A stretch of DNA of 64,000 nucleotides from the NCBI RefSeq assembly GCF_000307775.2, contig NZ_KK020676.1:2566341-2630340 (forward strand), written 5' to 3'. The notes beneath the pieces were generated by a model. The model saw only the letters and a list, made by a program, of their open reading frames with translations. It was not told where the DNA came from and searched no databases. The position numbers and the translations under genes are program-made. Positions 28,229 through 36,869 of this stretch are shown one piece after another (the stretch's first letter is position 1; every line of letters starts with the position of its first letter). Source of the DNA: Stutzerimonas stutzeri KOS6. Lineage in GTDB: Bacteria > Pseudomonadota > Gammaproteobacteria > Pseudomonadales > Pseudomonadaceae.

Positions 28229-28522
28229 TTAGTGCTTGAAACGAATCCGGGTGGCATCAGCGAGCCGCCAGTTCCACTGCGCAGCATCGGAGCCGTCGTC
28301 TAGTACGCCGGGCTCCGGTGGCAGGACTTGCACCACATTGGCGGTGCAGAACTCGATGAACGCCTCGTACGTCAGGATCATCTCGACGAACAGTTCCGGC
28401 TCACCGATGGCGAAGTCGAACTCGACGAACTCCGCGCCGCGGCTGCCGGTGATCCGCACGAAGCGCTTGCTTGTATCCAGTGCCGCCGGCGTCATTTCCA
28501 GTGCTTCTTCAGGCGTGCTCAA
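28229..28522 (-). CDS. dmpK: phenol hydroxylase assembly protein
   Basis: 97 residues from TTG 28522, which has GAGGAG seven bases upstream; an ATG at 28495 (88 residues) has no comparable site. The family is about 92 residues. DmpK is needed to assemble iron into active oxygenase but not for turnover. Recognised by KRFVRITGSRGAEFVEFDFA and the C-terminal QWNWRLADATRIRFKH. Starts 11 bp after the dmpB stop. Confidence 0.88.
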   Translation of the reverse strand: MSTPEEALEMTPAALDTSKRFVRITGSRGAEFVEFDFAIGEPELFVEMILTYEAFIEFCTANVVQVLPPEPGVLDDGSDAAQWNWRLADATRIRFKH

Positions 28523-28533
28523 GGGGCCGCTCC

Positions 28534-29463
28534 TCACGTCACGACGGTCAGGAAGGTTTCGTGCAGCTTGCGTTGCGGGTAGTCGAGGCCCTGGCCGAAG
28601 TTGTCGTAGGTCCAGGTGATCGGCTCGTAGTCGGGATATGGCTGATACCCGCCCATGAAGGTTTCGAAACGATTTCCGGAGGGGTCCCAGGCATAGATGG
28701 TGCAACCGCGGGTGACGCCGTGGCGGGTCGGACCGATATCCACGTTGACCAAGTTCATCGACATGATGTCGCCGGCACGCAGCACCTGCTCCCAGCTTTC
28801 CATCAGGAACGAACAGTGGTGCAGCTTGCCCGGCTCCGGGTACTCGGCGAAGGCGATATCGTGGACCTTGTGCGAGCAGGACAGCCAGATCGCCGCGTTG
28901 TTTTCGCCGTCGGGGGTGAGTACGCGCTCGACCAGATAGAAGCCCAGCACTTCGGTGAAAATCTTCAGTACCTCGGCCACGTTCGGCCCGTACATCAACG
29001 CGTGGTCGAGGCGCACCGGACCAATGCCGTGTTCGCGGGCCTGGGTCCAGGGCGCGGGATTTACCAGCCCGGCGCCGTTGCCGACATTGGTTTTGTCGGC
29101 ATACAGCTCCATCCGATGGCCGGAGGGCAGTTGGAAGCGCACGCGCTCGCCGGTTTCCAGCATCTCGCCTGCGGGGATGCGGGCTGTCTCCAGCCCGTAG
29201 GCCCGGAGATCGGCCTCCAGCTTGTCCAGAGTCGCCCGGTCGAGCACCTTGAAGCCGAAGAAGTCGAGACCTGCGCTGTCGGCCTCGCGGATCACGTAGG
29301 AGTTGTGGTCGCGTTCATCCCAGCATTTGAAGTAGACCCGGCCCTGATCATCGCGGCCGGTTTCCACCAGCCCGAGCACGTCGCGATAGAAACGCACACT
29401 CTCTTCCAGATTGAGCACACGGACCTGGGCATGGCCCGGCCTCAACACACCTGTCATCGCCAT
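28534..29463 (-). CDS. dmpB: catechol 2,3-dioxygenase
   Basis: 309 residues from ATG 29463 (AAGGAG seven bases upstream). Extradiol type I ring-cleavage enzyme converting catechol to 2-hydroxymuconic semialdehyde. The Fe(II) ligands are His154 (RLDHALMYG), His216 (GKLHHCSFL) and Glu267 (NRFETFMGG). In the archetypal dmp operon it follows phenol hydroxylase and dmpQ; here it is the first gene after the sigma-54 promoter, ahead of dmpK, which may ensure ring cleavage capacity before catechol accumulates. Confidence 0.96.
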   Translation of the reverse strand: MAMTGVLRPGHAQVRVLNLEESVRFYRDVLGLVETGRDDQGRVYFKCWDERDHNSYVIREADSAGLDFFGFKVLDRATLDKLEADLRAYGLETARIPAGEMLETGERVRFQLPSGHRMELYADKTNVGNGAGLVNPAPWTQAREHGIGPVRLDHALMYGPNVAEVLKIFTEVLGFYLVERVLTPDGENNAAIWLSCSHKVHDIAFAEYPEPGKLHHCSFLMESWEQVLRAGDIMSMNLVNVDIGPTRHGVTRGCTIYAWDPSGNRFETFMGGYQPYPDYEPITWTYDNFGQGLDYPQRKLHETFLTVVT

Positions 29464-29551
29464 TTCTTGTCTCCTTTATTGGCTAATGAGGCTTGGTTGC
29501 GGTTTGCCTGACGGCTCACCGCGAACGTTTTTGCGGTTTCGCAATAAGCTT

Positions 29552-29567
29552 TGCAGGGAGGGTGCCA
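29552..29567 (-). promoter_or_regulatory. sigma-54 promoter of the dmpB-KLMNOP operon
   Basis: On the minus strand TGGCAC-CCTCC-CTGCA has the exact GG-N10-GC spacing of -24/-12 elements. It is 89 bp before the dmpB start and downstream of dmpR, a sigma-54 activator gene, which makes the assignment strong. Transcription would start near 29540. Confidence 0.85.
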
Positions 29568-29574
29568 ACTAATC

Positions 29575-29587
29575 TAAGCAATTGATC
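29575..29587 (-). promoter_or_regulatory. probable IHF site upstream of the sigma-54 promoter
   Basis: GATCAATTGCTTA on the minus strand matches the IHF consensus WATCAANNNNTTR at all but the first position. It sits next to an A/T-rich run just upstream of the -24 box, where IHF bends DNA to bring the DmpR enhancer complex to RNA polymerase. The same bases also resemble part of a DmpR/XylR enhancer half (11 of 16 positions), so the two cannot be separated. Confidence 0.5.
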
Positions 29588-29662
29588 TGTAATGAAAAGA
29601 TAGAAAAATTTCGCTGCCCCGGGGGCGTTCCTGCGTGACGTTTCTGTCCAACCGGACTTGTG

Positions 29663-29682
29663 GCCTTACAAAAACGTAAGGC
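29663..29682. promoter_or_regulatory. perfect dyad at the expected DmpR enhancer distance
   Basis: GCCTTAC (29663-29669) and GTAAGGC (29676-29682), separated by AAAAAC, lie about 120-140 bp upstream of the predicted sigma-54 start, where DmpR/XylR-type activators bind. It does not match the classical enhancer sequence, so it is a candidate only. A smaller dyad GTCC-AACC-GGAC lies beside it at 29646-29657. Confidence 0.35.
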
Positions 29683-29699
29683 GCACAACGCCTGCTTCA

Positions 29700-29773
29700 A
29701 CCGAAAAAAGGCCGCCGCCGCCCTGCGCAGGCACAAATCACGCCGTGGTAAAGCGTATTTCGGGCCTTTTTGA
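29700..29773 (-). terminator. putative terminator of dmpR
   Basis: Downstream of dmpR on the minus strand, CAAAAAGGCC and GGCCTTTTTT are complementary and flank an inner palindrome GCCTGCGCAGG. The run of T after GGCC resembles an intrinsic terminator and would separate dmpR from the sigma-54 operon. Confidence 0.5.
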
Positions 29774-29877
29774 GCTCGGGAAACGGGTAAGTGCAACCGT
29801 CGCAGGGCGACACTGGACGGAAAAATCCGGTGATCGCCCGGCGTGGGAGAAAGTGTGGATGCAGGTGTTCGTTTTGG

Positions 29878-31557
29878 TCAGGTGCGCAGCGGTCGGCCCA
29901 GCGACTGTTTAACCCGGTAGGCCAGTTGCCGGCGGGTGATGCCGAGCAGGCGCGCGGCATGGGTGAGGTTGCCCTTGGCTCGCCGCACCGCCAGTTGCAG
30001 CAGATGCGCCTCGTGCGCCTGCAGGTCAAAGCCGTCCTGCAGCAGGTCGTCATAGAGACGCTCGAAACGCGCCTGCTGGGCATTGCCGACATGCCCCTCG
30101 TGATCGACCGGCGCACCGGGTACCGGCGCCGGATCGAGGCTCGGGAACAAATACCTGACCTCGACTTGCGAGCCCGAAGGCGTGAGCAGCACGGCTCGCT
30201 CGATGACGTTCTCCAGTTCGCGCACGTTGCCTGGCCAGTCGTAATCCATGAGGGCCTGCATCGCCCTGTCGCTGACGCCCTGCAGCGTCTTGTGGTAAGC
30301 CGGCGAATACTTTTCGAGCAGCACCGACACCAGCACCGGAATGTCCGATTTGCGGTTGCGCAGCGGCGGGATCACCAGCGGGTAGGTCGCCAGGCGATAG
30401 TACAGGTCCGCGCGAAAACGCCCGTCGGCGATCGCCTGCTGCAGATCGACGTTGGTCGCGGCCACCAGCCGCACATTGACTTTACGCGGCTTGTCGTCAC
30501 CCAGCCGCTCCACTTCGCCGGTCTGCAGCACGCGCAGCAACTTGACCTGCGCCGAAGGCGACAGCTCGCCCAGCTCGTCGAGGAACAGCGTGCCGCCGTC
30601 GGCGCGCTCGAAACGGCCGGCGCGCGACGCCTGCGCGCCGGTGTAGGCGCCCTTCTGCACGCCAAACAGTTCGGCCTCGATCAGATCGTTGGGGATCGCC
30701 GCGCAGTTAACCGCCACGAACGGCTTGTCCGCCCGCGCACTGTTGTCGTGCAGCCACTGGGCGAAGACTTCCTTGCCGACGCCCGTCTCGCCCAAAAGCA
30801 GCACGGTGATCGGGCTGTTGGCGGCTTTGCTGAGCAACTCGAAGGCACGGCTGAACGCCGGCGAACTGCCGACCAGCTTGCCCGGTGCCCGCAACTCCAC
30901 CTGTTGGCTGCGCAGCTTCCAGAGGTTCTGCTGCAGTTCCTCGAAGGGTGTCTGCAGGTCGGCCTGGCAGTAGTCCAGGTCGACATCATCGCCCCAGGCT
31001 TCGGCCGGTTTGCCGTCCATGGTGCAGACGGAATCGCCGCAGCAAACGCAGTGGGTTTCGCGAAAAACGATCAGCCGCTTGAAGAAGCGCGACACATAGC
31101 CCGACGCATAGCCGGCCATGGTCCAGCAGGCCATGTGCTCGCCGACGCCGAACAGTTGCAGATGCGACTCGGCTTCCCACGAATTGGCGCAGCTGACATC
31201 ACCGAAGAACGTGCCCTCCTCCCAGTCGATCCGGGCATCGGTGATGGTCGAACGCACCAGCCCCTCGAAGGCATGCAGCTCCGGGCCGATCTTGAACACG
31301 TCGTAGGCGTCGCCCTGTCCGTAGAGCTTGTGCGCCAGGTCGGCGTCGCTCTGCCCGGCGGCGAACCCCATGCGAAACAGCAGCCCTTGGGCACGCTTGG
31401 GACCAAGCGACTCGAAAAGTTCCTGGCGCAGAGCGCCGAACGCCTTGGCGTGCAGCAGCAGCATCCGGTTTTCGTCGAGCCAGATCTGTCCACTTTGAAT
31501 GTCGAAGCGCAGCCTTGACCGCAGGTTGAACCGCTCGATCAGAGGTTGCTCGGTCAT
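29878..31557 (-). CDS. dmpR: sigma-54-dependent phenol-responsive activator
   Basis: 559 residues from MTEQPLIERFNLRSRLRFD. The N-terminal sensory part includes a V4R domain (about 120-200) with the zinc cluster HCVCCGDSVC. The central AAA+ domain has Walker A GETGVGKE, the sigma-54 contact loop GAYTGA and Walker B GGTLFLDELGE. The C-terminal Fis-type HTH is GNLTHAARLLGITRRQLAYR. Senses phenols directly and activates the sigma-54 promoter at 29552. It is encoded upstream of, and on the same strand as, its target operon. Names such as phhR or phlR are used for orthologues. Confidence 0.93.
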   Translation of the reverse strand: MTEQPLIERFNLRSRLRFDIQSGQIWLDENRMLLLHAKAFGALRQELFESLGPKRAQGLLFRMGFAAGQSDADLAHKLYGQGDAYDVFKIGPELHAFEGLVRSTITDARIDWEEGTFFGDVSCANSWEAESHLQLFGVGEHMACWTMAGYASGYVSRFFKRLIVFRETHCVCCGDSVCTMDGKPAEAWGDDVDLDYCQADLQTPFEELQQNLWKLRSQQVELRAPGKLVGSSPAFSRAFELLSKAANSPITVLLLGETGVGKEVFAQWLHDNSARADKPFVAVNCAAIPNDLIEAELFGVQKGAYTGAQASRAGRFERADGGTLFLDELGELSPSAQVKLLRVLQTGEVERLGDDKPRKVNVRLVAATNVDLQQAIADGRFRADLYYRLATYPLVIPPLRNRKSDIPVLVSVLLEKYSPAYHKTLQGVSDRAMQALMDYDWPGNVRELENVIERAVLLTPSGSQVEVRYLFPSLDPAPVPGAPVDHEGHVGNAQQARFERLYDDLLQDGFDLQAHEAHLLQLAVRRAKGNLTHAARLLGITRRQLAYRVKQSLGRPLRT

Positions 31558-31684
31558 GTTGTTCTTAAGGCATCCATAGCGTATCGGCCCATGGTTATTG
31601 TTATTCCTGTGCAGGCGCTGCGCCTCGTCGGGCGGCTCTGTCGTTTGTATGCGCGCCACCGGAACTTGTCACATGGGCTTTAGT

Positions 31685-33142
31685 CTAGGCGGCCAGAGCA
31701 GCGCACGCCTGTTTGACGGTGGAATAGGCGGCACGCACCAGCGGCACGCAACGCTCGCGCTGCTGATCCAGCGTGCCGTCCTGGGCAGCCCCGAGCAGCG
31801 GATCGCGCACCGCACGGTAGGCGAGCAGCGCCTTGTGCAGTTGACCGAGGGCGTTACCGTGTTCGGCACCGCGCATCCGTTCCAGCAGCCCGTCGACCTC
31901 GGCATCGAGCCGTTGTATGCGTTGCACATGGGGCAGCATCTGCTCGCGGCTGCGCGCGTTGAGCACCATGATGATATGCGCACGGGTCTCCTCGACGGCC
32001 TCAAGCAGCGCGCCGAAGACGTCGCGGTTGACATCGATGCGAGTGGCCAGGCTCTTGAGCTCCACCAGCCCCATCATCAGCTCGCGCAAGCCCTTGTTGC
32101 AGTCATTGACCTTGCTGTCCAGCGTGCCGGCCAGCTGCGCAACCACGCTGGAATCATCGAGCAGTTGGCTGGCGCTGCGCGCCTGGCTGCCGGCGTTGTC
32201 GGCGATGCCCTGCACCGCGATGACGGTGTCCTGAGCGGTCGCGGCGATCCCGCGCAGCACCTCGGCGGCCGCGGTGGAGCGCGCTACGCCGTCGGCTGTG
32301 CCCTGACGGGCGCCCACCAAGCGTTGCTCGAGACTATCGATGCCCCGGACTATCAGCGAAATGATCTCGCCAACGCTGAGCGTCGCGTTGCCGGTACTTT
32401 CGGCCAGCTTGCGCACCTCATCGGCGACCACACTGAATCCGCGGCCATGCTCGCCGGCACGCGCCGCCTCGATGGCCGCATTGAGCGCCAGCAGGTTCGT
32501 CTGCCCGGCAATGCCCTGAATGATCGCGACGATCTCGCCGATGCGCCCGACCTGCTGGCGCACACCGTCGAACTCTTCGCCCACCGCAGTCACATTGGCC
32601 GACAGATCGAGCATCGCACTAGCCACCTGGCGGACCTGCTCGCCGCCGTCGGTAACCTGCTGGCGGGCGCTGGCGCTTGCCTTGGCGAGTCCCTGCGCCT
32701 GCTGCAGCGTGGCTCGCGCCTGCCCGGCCATATCCTCGACCCGGCCCATGGAGTCGCGCGCCATGGCCGACTGTTTATCGGCGGTCGCCACCGCCTCGGT
32801 GAAACCGGACACCAGCGTGCCGGTGGCCACGGTCAAATCGCAGGCCAGCTTGCTCATGTGCTTGACCGCCTCGACCTTGCCCTGCAGCACCTGCTGCAGC
32901 AGATCGAGCGAACGCCGGGCGTCGCCGCCGGCATCCTGCGCATCGTCGAGCAGCGCGCGAATGCCGTCGATACGCGCAGCAATCGCCCGTTCGCGGCACA
33001 CGCTACCGGCGAGCAGCACCAGCGCCGCCGGCAGCAGCAGCGCAGCCCACAGTCCGCGCACCCCGTATGCGTCCAGCCCGCAGAGAATGGCGATTGCGGC
33101 CAGCAGCGAAGTGGCGAGCCAGTCACGAGAGTAGCTGTTCAT
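31685..33142 (-). CDS. methyl-accepting chemotaxis protein with short membrane anchor
   Basis: 485 residues from the second ATG (33142), which has GGAG at good spacing. Two N-terminal hydrophobic helices (about 8-25 and 30-48) separated by only a few residues leave no periplasmic sensor. The signalling tip [20 protein letters not shown] and the following [20 protein letters not shown] are canonical. The last 120 residues form predicted helices ([34 protein letters not shown]) resembling a four-helix-bundle sensor placed at the C-terminus. It is the last gene of the envelope operon, 23 bp after the pump gene, suggesting taxis toward the same substrate. Confidence 0.88.
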   Translation of the reverse strand: MNSYSRDWLATSLLAAIAILCGLDAYGVRGLWAALLLPAALVLLAGSVCRERAIAARIDGIRALLDDAQDAGGDARRSLDLLQQVLQGKVEAVKHMSKLACDLTVATGTLVSGFTEAVATADKQSAMARDSMGRVEDMAGQARATLQQAQGLAKASASARQQVTDGGEQVRQVASAMLDLSANVTAVGEEFDGVRQQVGRIGEIVAIIQGIAGQTNLLALNAAIEAARAGEHGRGFSVVADEVRKLAESTGNATLSVGEIISLIVRGIDSLEQRLVGARQGTADGVARSTAAAEVLRGIAATAQDTVIAVQGIADNAGSQARSASQLLDDSSVVAQLAGTLDSKVNDCNKGLRELMMGLVELKSLATRIDVNRDVFGALLEAVEETRAHIIMVLNARSREQMLPHVQRIQRLDAEVDGLLERMRGAEHGNALGQLHKALLAYRAVRDPLLGAAQDGTLDQQRERCVPLVRAAYSTVKQACAALAA

Positions 33143-33165
33143 GCCCATTCTCCTTGTCTACGCCG

Positions 33166-35601
33166 TCATACGGCCGCGGCGGCTCGCCGACTATGCTCTA
33201 ACGCGACCGCGCAACCCTTGGGACGAAACAGGAAGTGCGCCAACGCCGGCAGCAGGATCAGCGCGCCGAGCATGTTCCAGACGAACATGAACGCGAGCAG
33301 TATGCCCATGTCGGCCTGGAACTTGATCGGCGACCAGACCCAAGTGGCGACGGCGATACCGAGCGTGATGCCGGTCAGCACCACTACCTTGCCAGTGAAG
33401 GTCAGCGCCTTGTAGTAGGCCTCGGACAACGAGCGGCCGGCGCGCAGCTGCGCCAGGGTCACGGTCATCACGTATAGCGCGTAGTCCACGCCGATGCCCA
33501 CGCCGAGGGCGATCACCGGCAGGGTGGCGACCTTGACGCCGATGTTCAGCCAGACCATCAGTGCCTCGCAGAGCACCGAAGTGATCATCAGCGGCACCAC
33601 GGCGCAGACCACGGCGCGCCACGAGCGGAAGGTGATGAAGGCCAGCACAATCACGGCCGCGTAGACCAGCAATAGCATCTGCACGTTGGCCTTCCTCACC
33701 ACGATGTTGGTGGCCGCTTCGATGCCGGCGTTGCCTGCCGCGTTGAGGAAGCGGATCTCATCGCTGCCGTAGCGCGCAGCAAAGTCTTCCACTGTGTTGA
33801 CCACGCTGGTCAGCGTGTCGGCCTTGTGGTCCTTGAGGTAGGTGTAGACGGTCAGCAGGTCGCAGTTCTGGTTGAACATCTCGCGCGGGGCACGGGTAAT
33901 GATGGCGTTGAGCATGTCCTGCGAGCGCGGCATCTCATACCACTTCATGCTGCCCTCGTTCATCCCGGCGTTGGCCACCTTGGCCAACCCGGCCAGCGAA
34001 CTGGTGGTTTCCACACCCGGTAGCTGCTGCAGTTCGCGCTCCAGCGCATCTACCGAGCTCAGGGTCCTGTAGTGGGCGCAGGCGTACTGCGGAGTCTTGA
34101 CCATGACGATGTAGACGTCGCTACTCGCCGCGTAGTTGGCGACCATGAAGGCGTTGTCCTGGTTGTAGCGCGAGTCGGCCCGCAGCTCCGGCGCACCGGG
34201 GTCGGTGTCACCAATCTTCAGTTGGAAGCTGAACGCCAGGCCGACCGCGCCGAACACCGCGCCCAGCGCCACCGCCGCACCGGCCCAGGGCATGCGGGTG
34301 AACAGGTCGAGGAAAGCCCAGAACGGGTGCTTGCGATGTAGCGGATCGTTGGTCTCCATCCGCTCGGCCTTGAGGCTGCGCCGGGCGGCGACCGGGCTGA
34401 CGCCGGTGTAGGACAGCAGGATCGGCAGCAGCACCAAATTGGTAAAGATCAACACGGCGACGCCGATGCTGGCGGTGATTGCCAGGTCCTGGATAACCTG
34501 GATGTCGATCACCATCAGCACGGCGAAGCCCACGGCGTCGGCCAGCAGCGCAGTGAGGCCGGCGAGGAACAGACGGCGGAAGGTGTAGCGCGCCGCCACC
34601 AACTTGTGGGTGCCGCGGCCGACATCCTGCATGATGCCGTTCATCTTCTGCGCGCCATGACTCATGCCAATGGCGAATACCAGGAACGGCACCAGCACCG
34701 AGTATGGGTCCAGCTCGTAGCCGAGGGTCGGCAGCAGACCGAGCAGCCAGACCACCGCTACCAGAGAGCAGAACACCACCAGCAGCGTGCTGCGCATGCA
34801 GCGGGTGTACCAGTACAGCACCGCAGTGCAAATGACGATGGCAGCGGCGAAGAACACCAGTACCTGGTGCAGGCCGTCGATCAGGTCGCCAACCACCTTG
34901 GCGAAGCCGGTTACGTGGATGGCAACCTTGTCTGACTGATACTTGCCGCGCAGCTCCTCGATACGCTGCGACAGCATGTGGTAATCGATGCGCTCGCCTG
35001 TTTCGGCGATGCGTTCCTGCAGTGGCACCAGGATGATGCTCGAACGGTAGTTCTCGGCCACCAGCTGACCGATTTCGCCGGAACGCTCGACGTTGATGCG
35101 CACCCGCTTGAGACTGTCAGGCGAGCCGTCGTAATCGTCGGGAATCACCGGGCCGCCGTCGAGACCGTCCTCGGTGACGCCAGTCCAGCGTACCGCCGGC
35201 GCCCACAGCGATTTCATGTACGGGCGGTCGACGCCGGGTAGCAAGAACACCTCGTCACTGAGTTTGCGCACGGTGTCCAGGTAGTCGCTGTCGAAAATGC
35301 TGCCCTCTTTCGCCTCAACGGCAATGCGCAGCGTATTGCCCATGCCGGCCAGCTGCTTGCGGTTCTCCAGGAAGTTGGCAACGTAGGGATGGCTGGTGGG
35401 GATCATTTTCTCGAACGCTGCGTTGAGCGACAGGCCGAGCGCCTGATAGCCCAGCACCAGCGTGGTGAACAGGCACAGGCAGACGATGATCAGGCGATTG
35501 TTGAACAGCAGGCGCTCGGCCAGGGTCCCGGACTTGCGGTCGAAATTCCTGATGTCACCGATGATCATATCGGTGGGTACGGACGGCATGTGGCTCATCA
35601 T
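33166..35601 (-). CDS. RND/MMPL-superfamily inner-membrane transporter
   Basis: 811 residues; the ATG overlaps the upstream stop (ATGA). Duplicated RND plan: TM1 near residues 35-55 (IIVCLCLFTTLVLGYQAL), a periplasmic loop, then a TM block (VLVFFAAAIVICTAVLYWY; LLVVFCSLVAVVWLLGLLP), and a second half with TM near 445 and a final block (LLLVYAAVIVLAFITF; VALGVGIGVDYALYVMTVTL-like region). It lacks the size of tripartite AcrB pumps and resembles the MMPL/HpnN-type lipid or hydrophobic-compound exporters. No membrane-fusion protein gene is present; the YCF48 and DUF1329 proteins may serve as periplasmic partners. Confidence 0.88.
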   Translation of the reverse strand: MMSHMPSVPTDMIIGDIRNFDRKSGTLAERLLFNNRLIIVCLCLFTTLVLGYQALGLSLNAAFEKMIPTSHPYVANFLENRKQLAGMGNTLRIAVEAKEGSIFDSDYLDTVRKLSDEVFLLPGVDRPYMKSLWAPAVRWTGVTEDGLDGGPVIPDDYDGSPDSLKRVRINVERSGEIGQLVAENYRSSIILVPLQERIAETGERIDYHMLSQRIEELRGKYQSDKVAIHVTGFAKVVGDLIDGLHQVLVFFAAAIVICTAVLYWYTRCMRSTLLVVFCSLVAVVWLLGLLPTLGYELDPYSVLVPFLVFAIGMSHGAQKMNGIMQDVGRGTHKLVAARYTFRRLFLAGLTALLADAVGFAVLMVIDIQVIQDLAITASIGVAVLIFTNLVLLPILLSYTGVSPVAARRSLKAERMETNDPLHRKHPFWAFLDLFTRMPWAGAAVALGAVFGAVGLAFSFQLKIGDTDPGAPELRADSRYNQDNAFMVANYAASSDVYIVMVKTPQYACAHYRTLSSVDALERELQQLPGVETTSSLAGLAKVANAGMNEGSMKWYEMPRSQDMLNAIITRAPREMFNQNCDLLTVYTYLKDHKADTLTSVVNTVEDFAARYGSDEIRFLNAAGNAGIEAATNIVVRKANVQMLLLVYAAVIVLAFITFRSWRAVVCAVVPLMITSVLCEALMVWLNIGVKVATLPVIALGVGIGVDYALYVMTVTLAQLRAGRSLSEAYYKALTFTGKVVVLTGITLGIAVATWVWSPIKFQADMGILLAFMFVWNMLGALILLPALAHFLFRPKGCAVALEHSRRAAAAV

Positions 35602-36731
35602 TGAACTCTCCCTGCAAGTGCAGCGCTCTCGCCTAGTGCAGCCGCCTCGACGCGGGCGAGCCCGCGCGCACCGGCCAGCACCAGCGCGCCATCATGGGTT
35701 GGCGCCAGGCTGCTGATGCTGGTGGCCGATGCGCTCGGCAACGCGCTGAAGGTTATGCCGCCATCGGCACTGTGCAGCAGGCGGCCGCCTTCGTCGGCAA
35801 GCAGCAAGGCGCCGCCGCCAAGGTTCAGCGCAGCATTTACGGTGGCCGGCTGGCCCAGTTCGACACGCGTCCAGCTGGCACCTCCATCGCTGCTGCGCCA
35901 GGCGTTGCCACGCAGGCCGTAGGCCAGCAGCGCATCGCCACCCAGTTCGAGCGCGCCGAAGAAGGTGCCGGTGTAGGGCGTCTGTATCGCAGAAAAGCTC
36001 GCACCGGCATCCACCGAGCGGAACAGCGCGCCCTGCTCGCCAGCGATCAGCAGCGCATCACCGTCGATCTGTACCTGATACAGGTGTTTGCCGCGCGGAT
36101 TGGCGATCTGCCCGACCAGCGAATGCCAACTCTGCCCACCATCCAAGGTATACAGCGCGATGCCGTAGGCGCCGACCACGTAGCCACGCTGTGCATTGGC
36201 GAAACGCACGCCGAGAAATGGCTTGTCCGGGCCGTCGCTCACAAGAAATTCCGCGCTGCGCAACGCCGCCTCGGCACCCTCCTCACCCGTATCGGCACGA
36301 CGCTTGGCGTCATCGCGAATGATCACCGCCGCCTGCCCGCCGTCGAGCTGGCGCACCCAGCTCTCGCCGCCGTCGGCGCTGTGCAGCACCACACCGCTGT
36401 GCCCCACCGCCCAGCCTTGGCTGGTGGAAGCGAAGTGCACGTCGGTCAGCGCCACGCTCACCGGAACGCTGCGCGCCTGGCGCCAGCTGCGCCCGGCATC
36501 GTCGGAGAGCAGCACGGTGCCCCGCTCGCCAACCGCCACCAGGCGATCACCGGCGCGAGTCACCGCCAATTGCAAGCTGTGCTCAGCCCGCACGCTCTGG
36601 CGCGCGGGAAGGTCGAGCAGGTCGGGCACTGTCTGGCCGGTTGCTGCATGAGAGGGGCCTACCAGGCAGACCAGAGAGAAAAGGGCGGCGGCCAGGGCCG
36701 TGCGCCGGTGGTGCGGAGTCAACGCGTGCAT
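35598..36731 (-). CDS. secreted YCF48/BNR-type beta-propeller protein
   Basis: 377 residues from MHALTPHHRRTALAAALFSL, chosen because it gives a normal signal peptide ending near PSHA-ATGQ; the frame extends 11 codons further upstream. About six blade repeats with the pattern GxxGxxxxSxDGGxSW are seen (LVAVGERGTVLLSDDAGRSW, WAVGHSGVVLHSADGGESW, YVVGAYGIALYTLDGGQSW and others). Homologous to photosystem assembly factor YCF48/HCF136 in fold. Overlaps the RND gene start, so stoichiometric partnership in the periplasm is likely. Confidence 0.85.
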   Translation of the reverse strand: MHALTPHHRRTALAAALFSLVCLVGPSHAATGQTVPDLLDLPARQSVRAEHSLQLAVTRAGDRLVAVGERGTVLLSDDAGRSWRQARSVPVSVALTDVHFASTSQGWAVGHSGVVLHSADGGESWVRQLDGGQAAVIIRDDAKRRADTGEEGAEAALRSAEFLVSDGPDKPFLGVRFANAQRGYVVGAYGIALYTLDGGQSWHSLVGQIANPRGKHLYQVQIDGDALLIAGEQGALFRSVDAGASFSAIQTPYTGTFFGALELGGDALLAYGLRGNAWRSSDGGASWTRVELGQPATVNAALNLGGGALLLADEGGRLLHSADGGITFSALPSASATSISSLAPTHDGALVLAGARGLARVEAAALGESAALAGRVQ

Positions 36732-36819
36732 GGTGCAGTACTCGAATCCGACTCCCGCCTCCACTGCGCCGCCAAGCGTGGCGCCCGCGGGGTGGGAAAG
36801 TCATGAGAGGGAACTCCGG

Positions 36820-36838
36820 CCCCTGCCGGCGGCAGGGG
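36820..36838 (-). other. GC-rich stem-loop between DUF1329 and YCF48 genes
   Basis: CCCCTGCC-GGC-GGCAGGGG is a perfect 8-bp stem with a 3-nt loop in the 138-bp gap between two genes of the envelope operon. No T-run on the minus strand. Likely an mRNA stability or partial-termination element favouring the upstream outer-membrane and DUF1329 genes. Confidence 0.5.
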
Positions 36839-36869
36839 GACCGGGACTACAGCCTGGGGTTTGCGCGGA

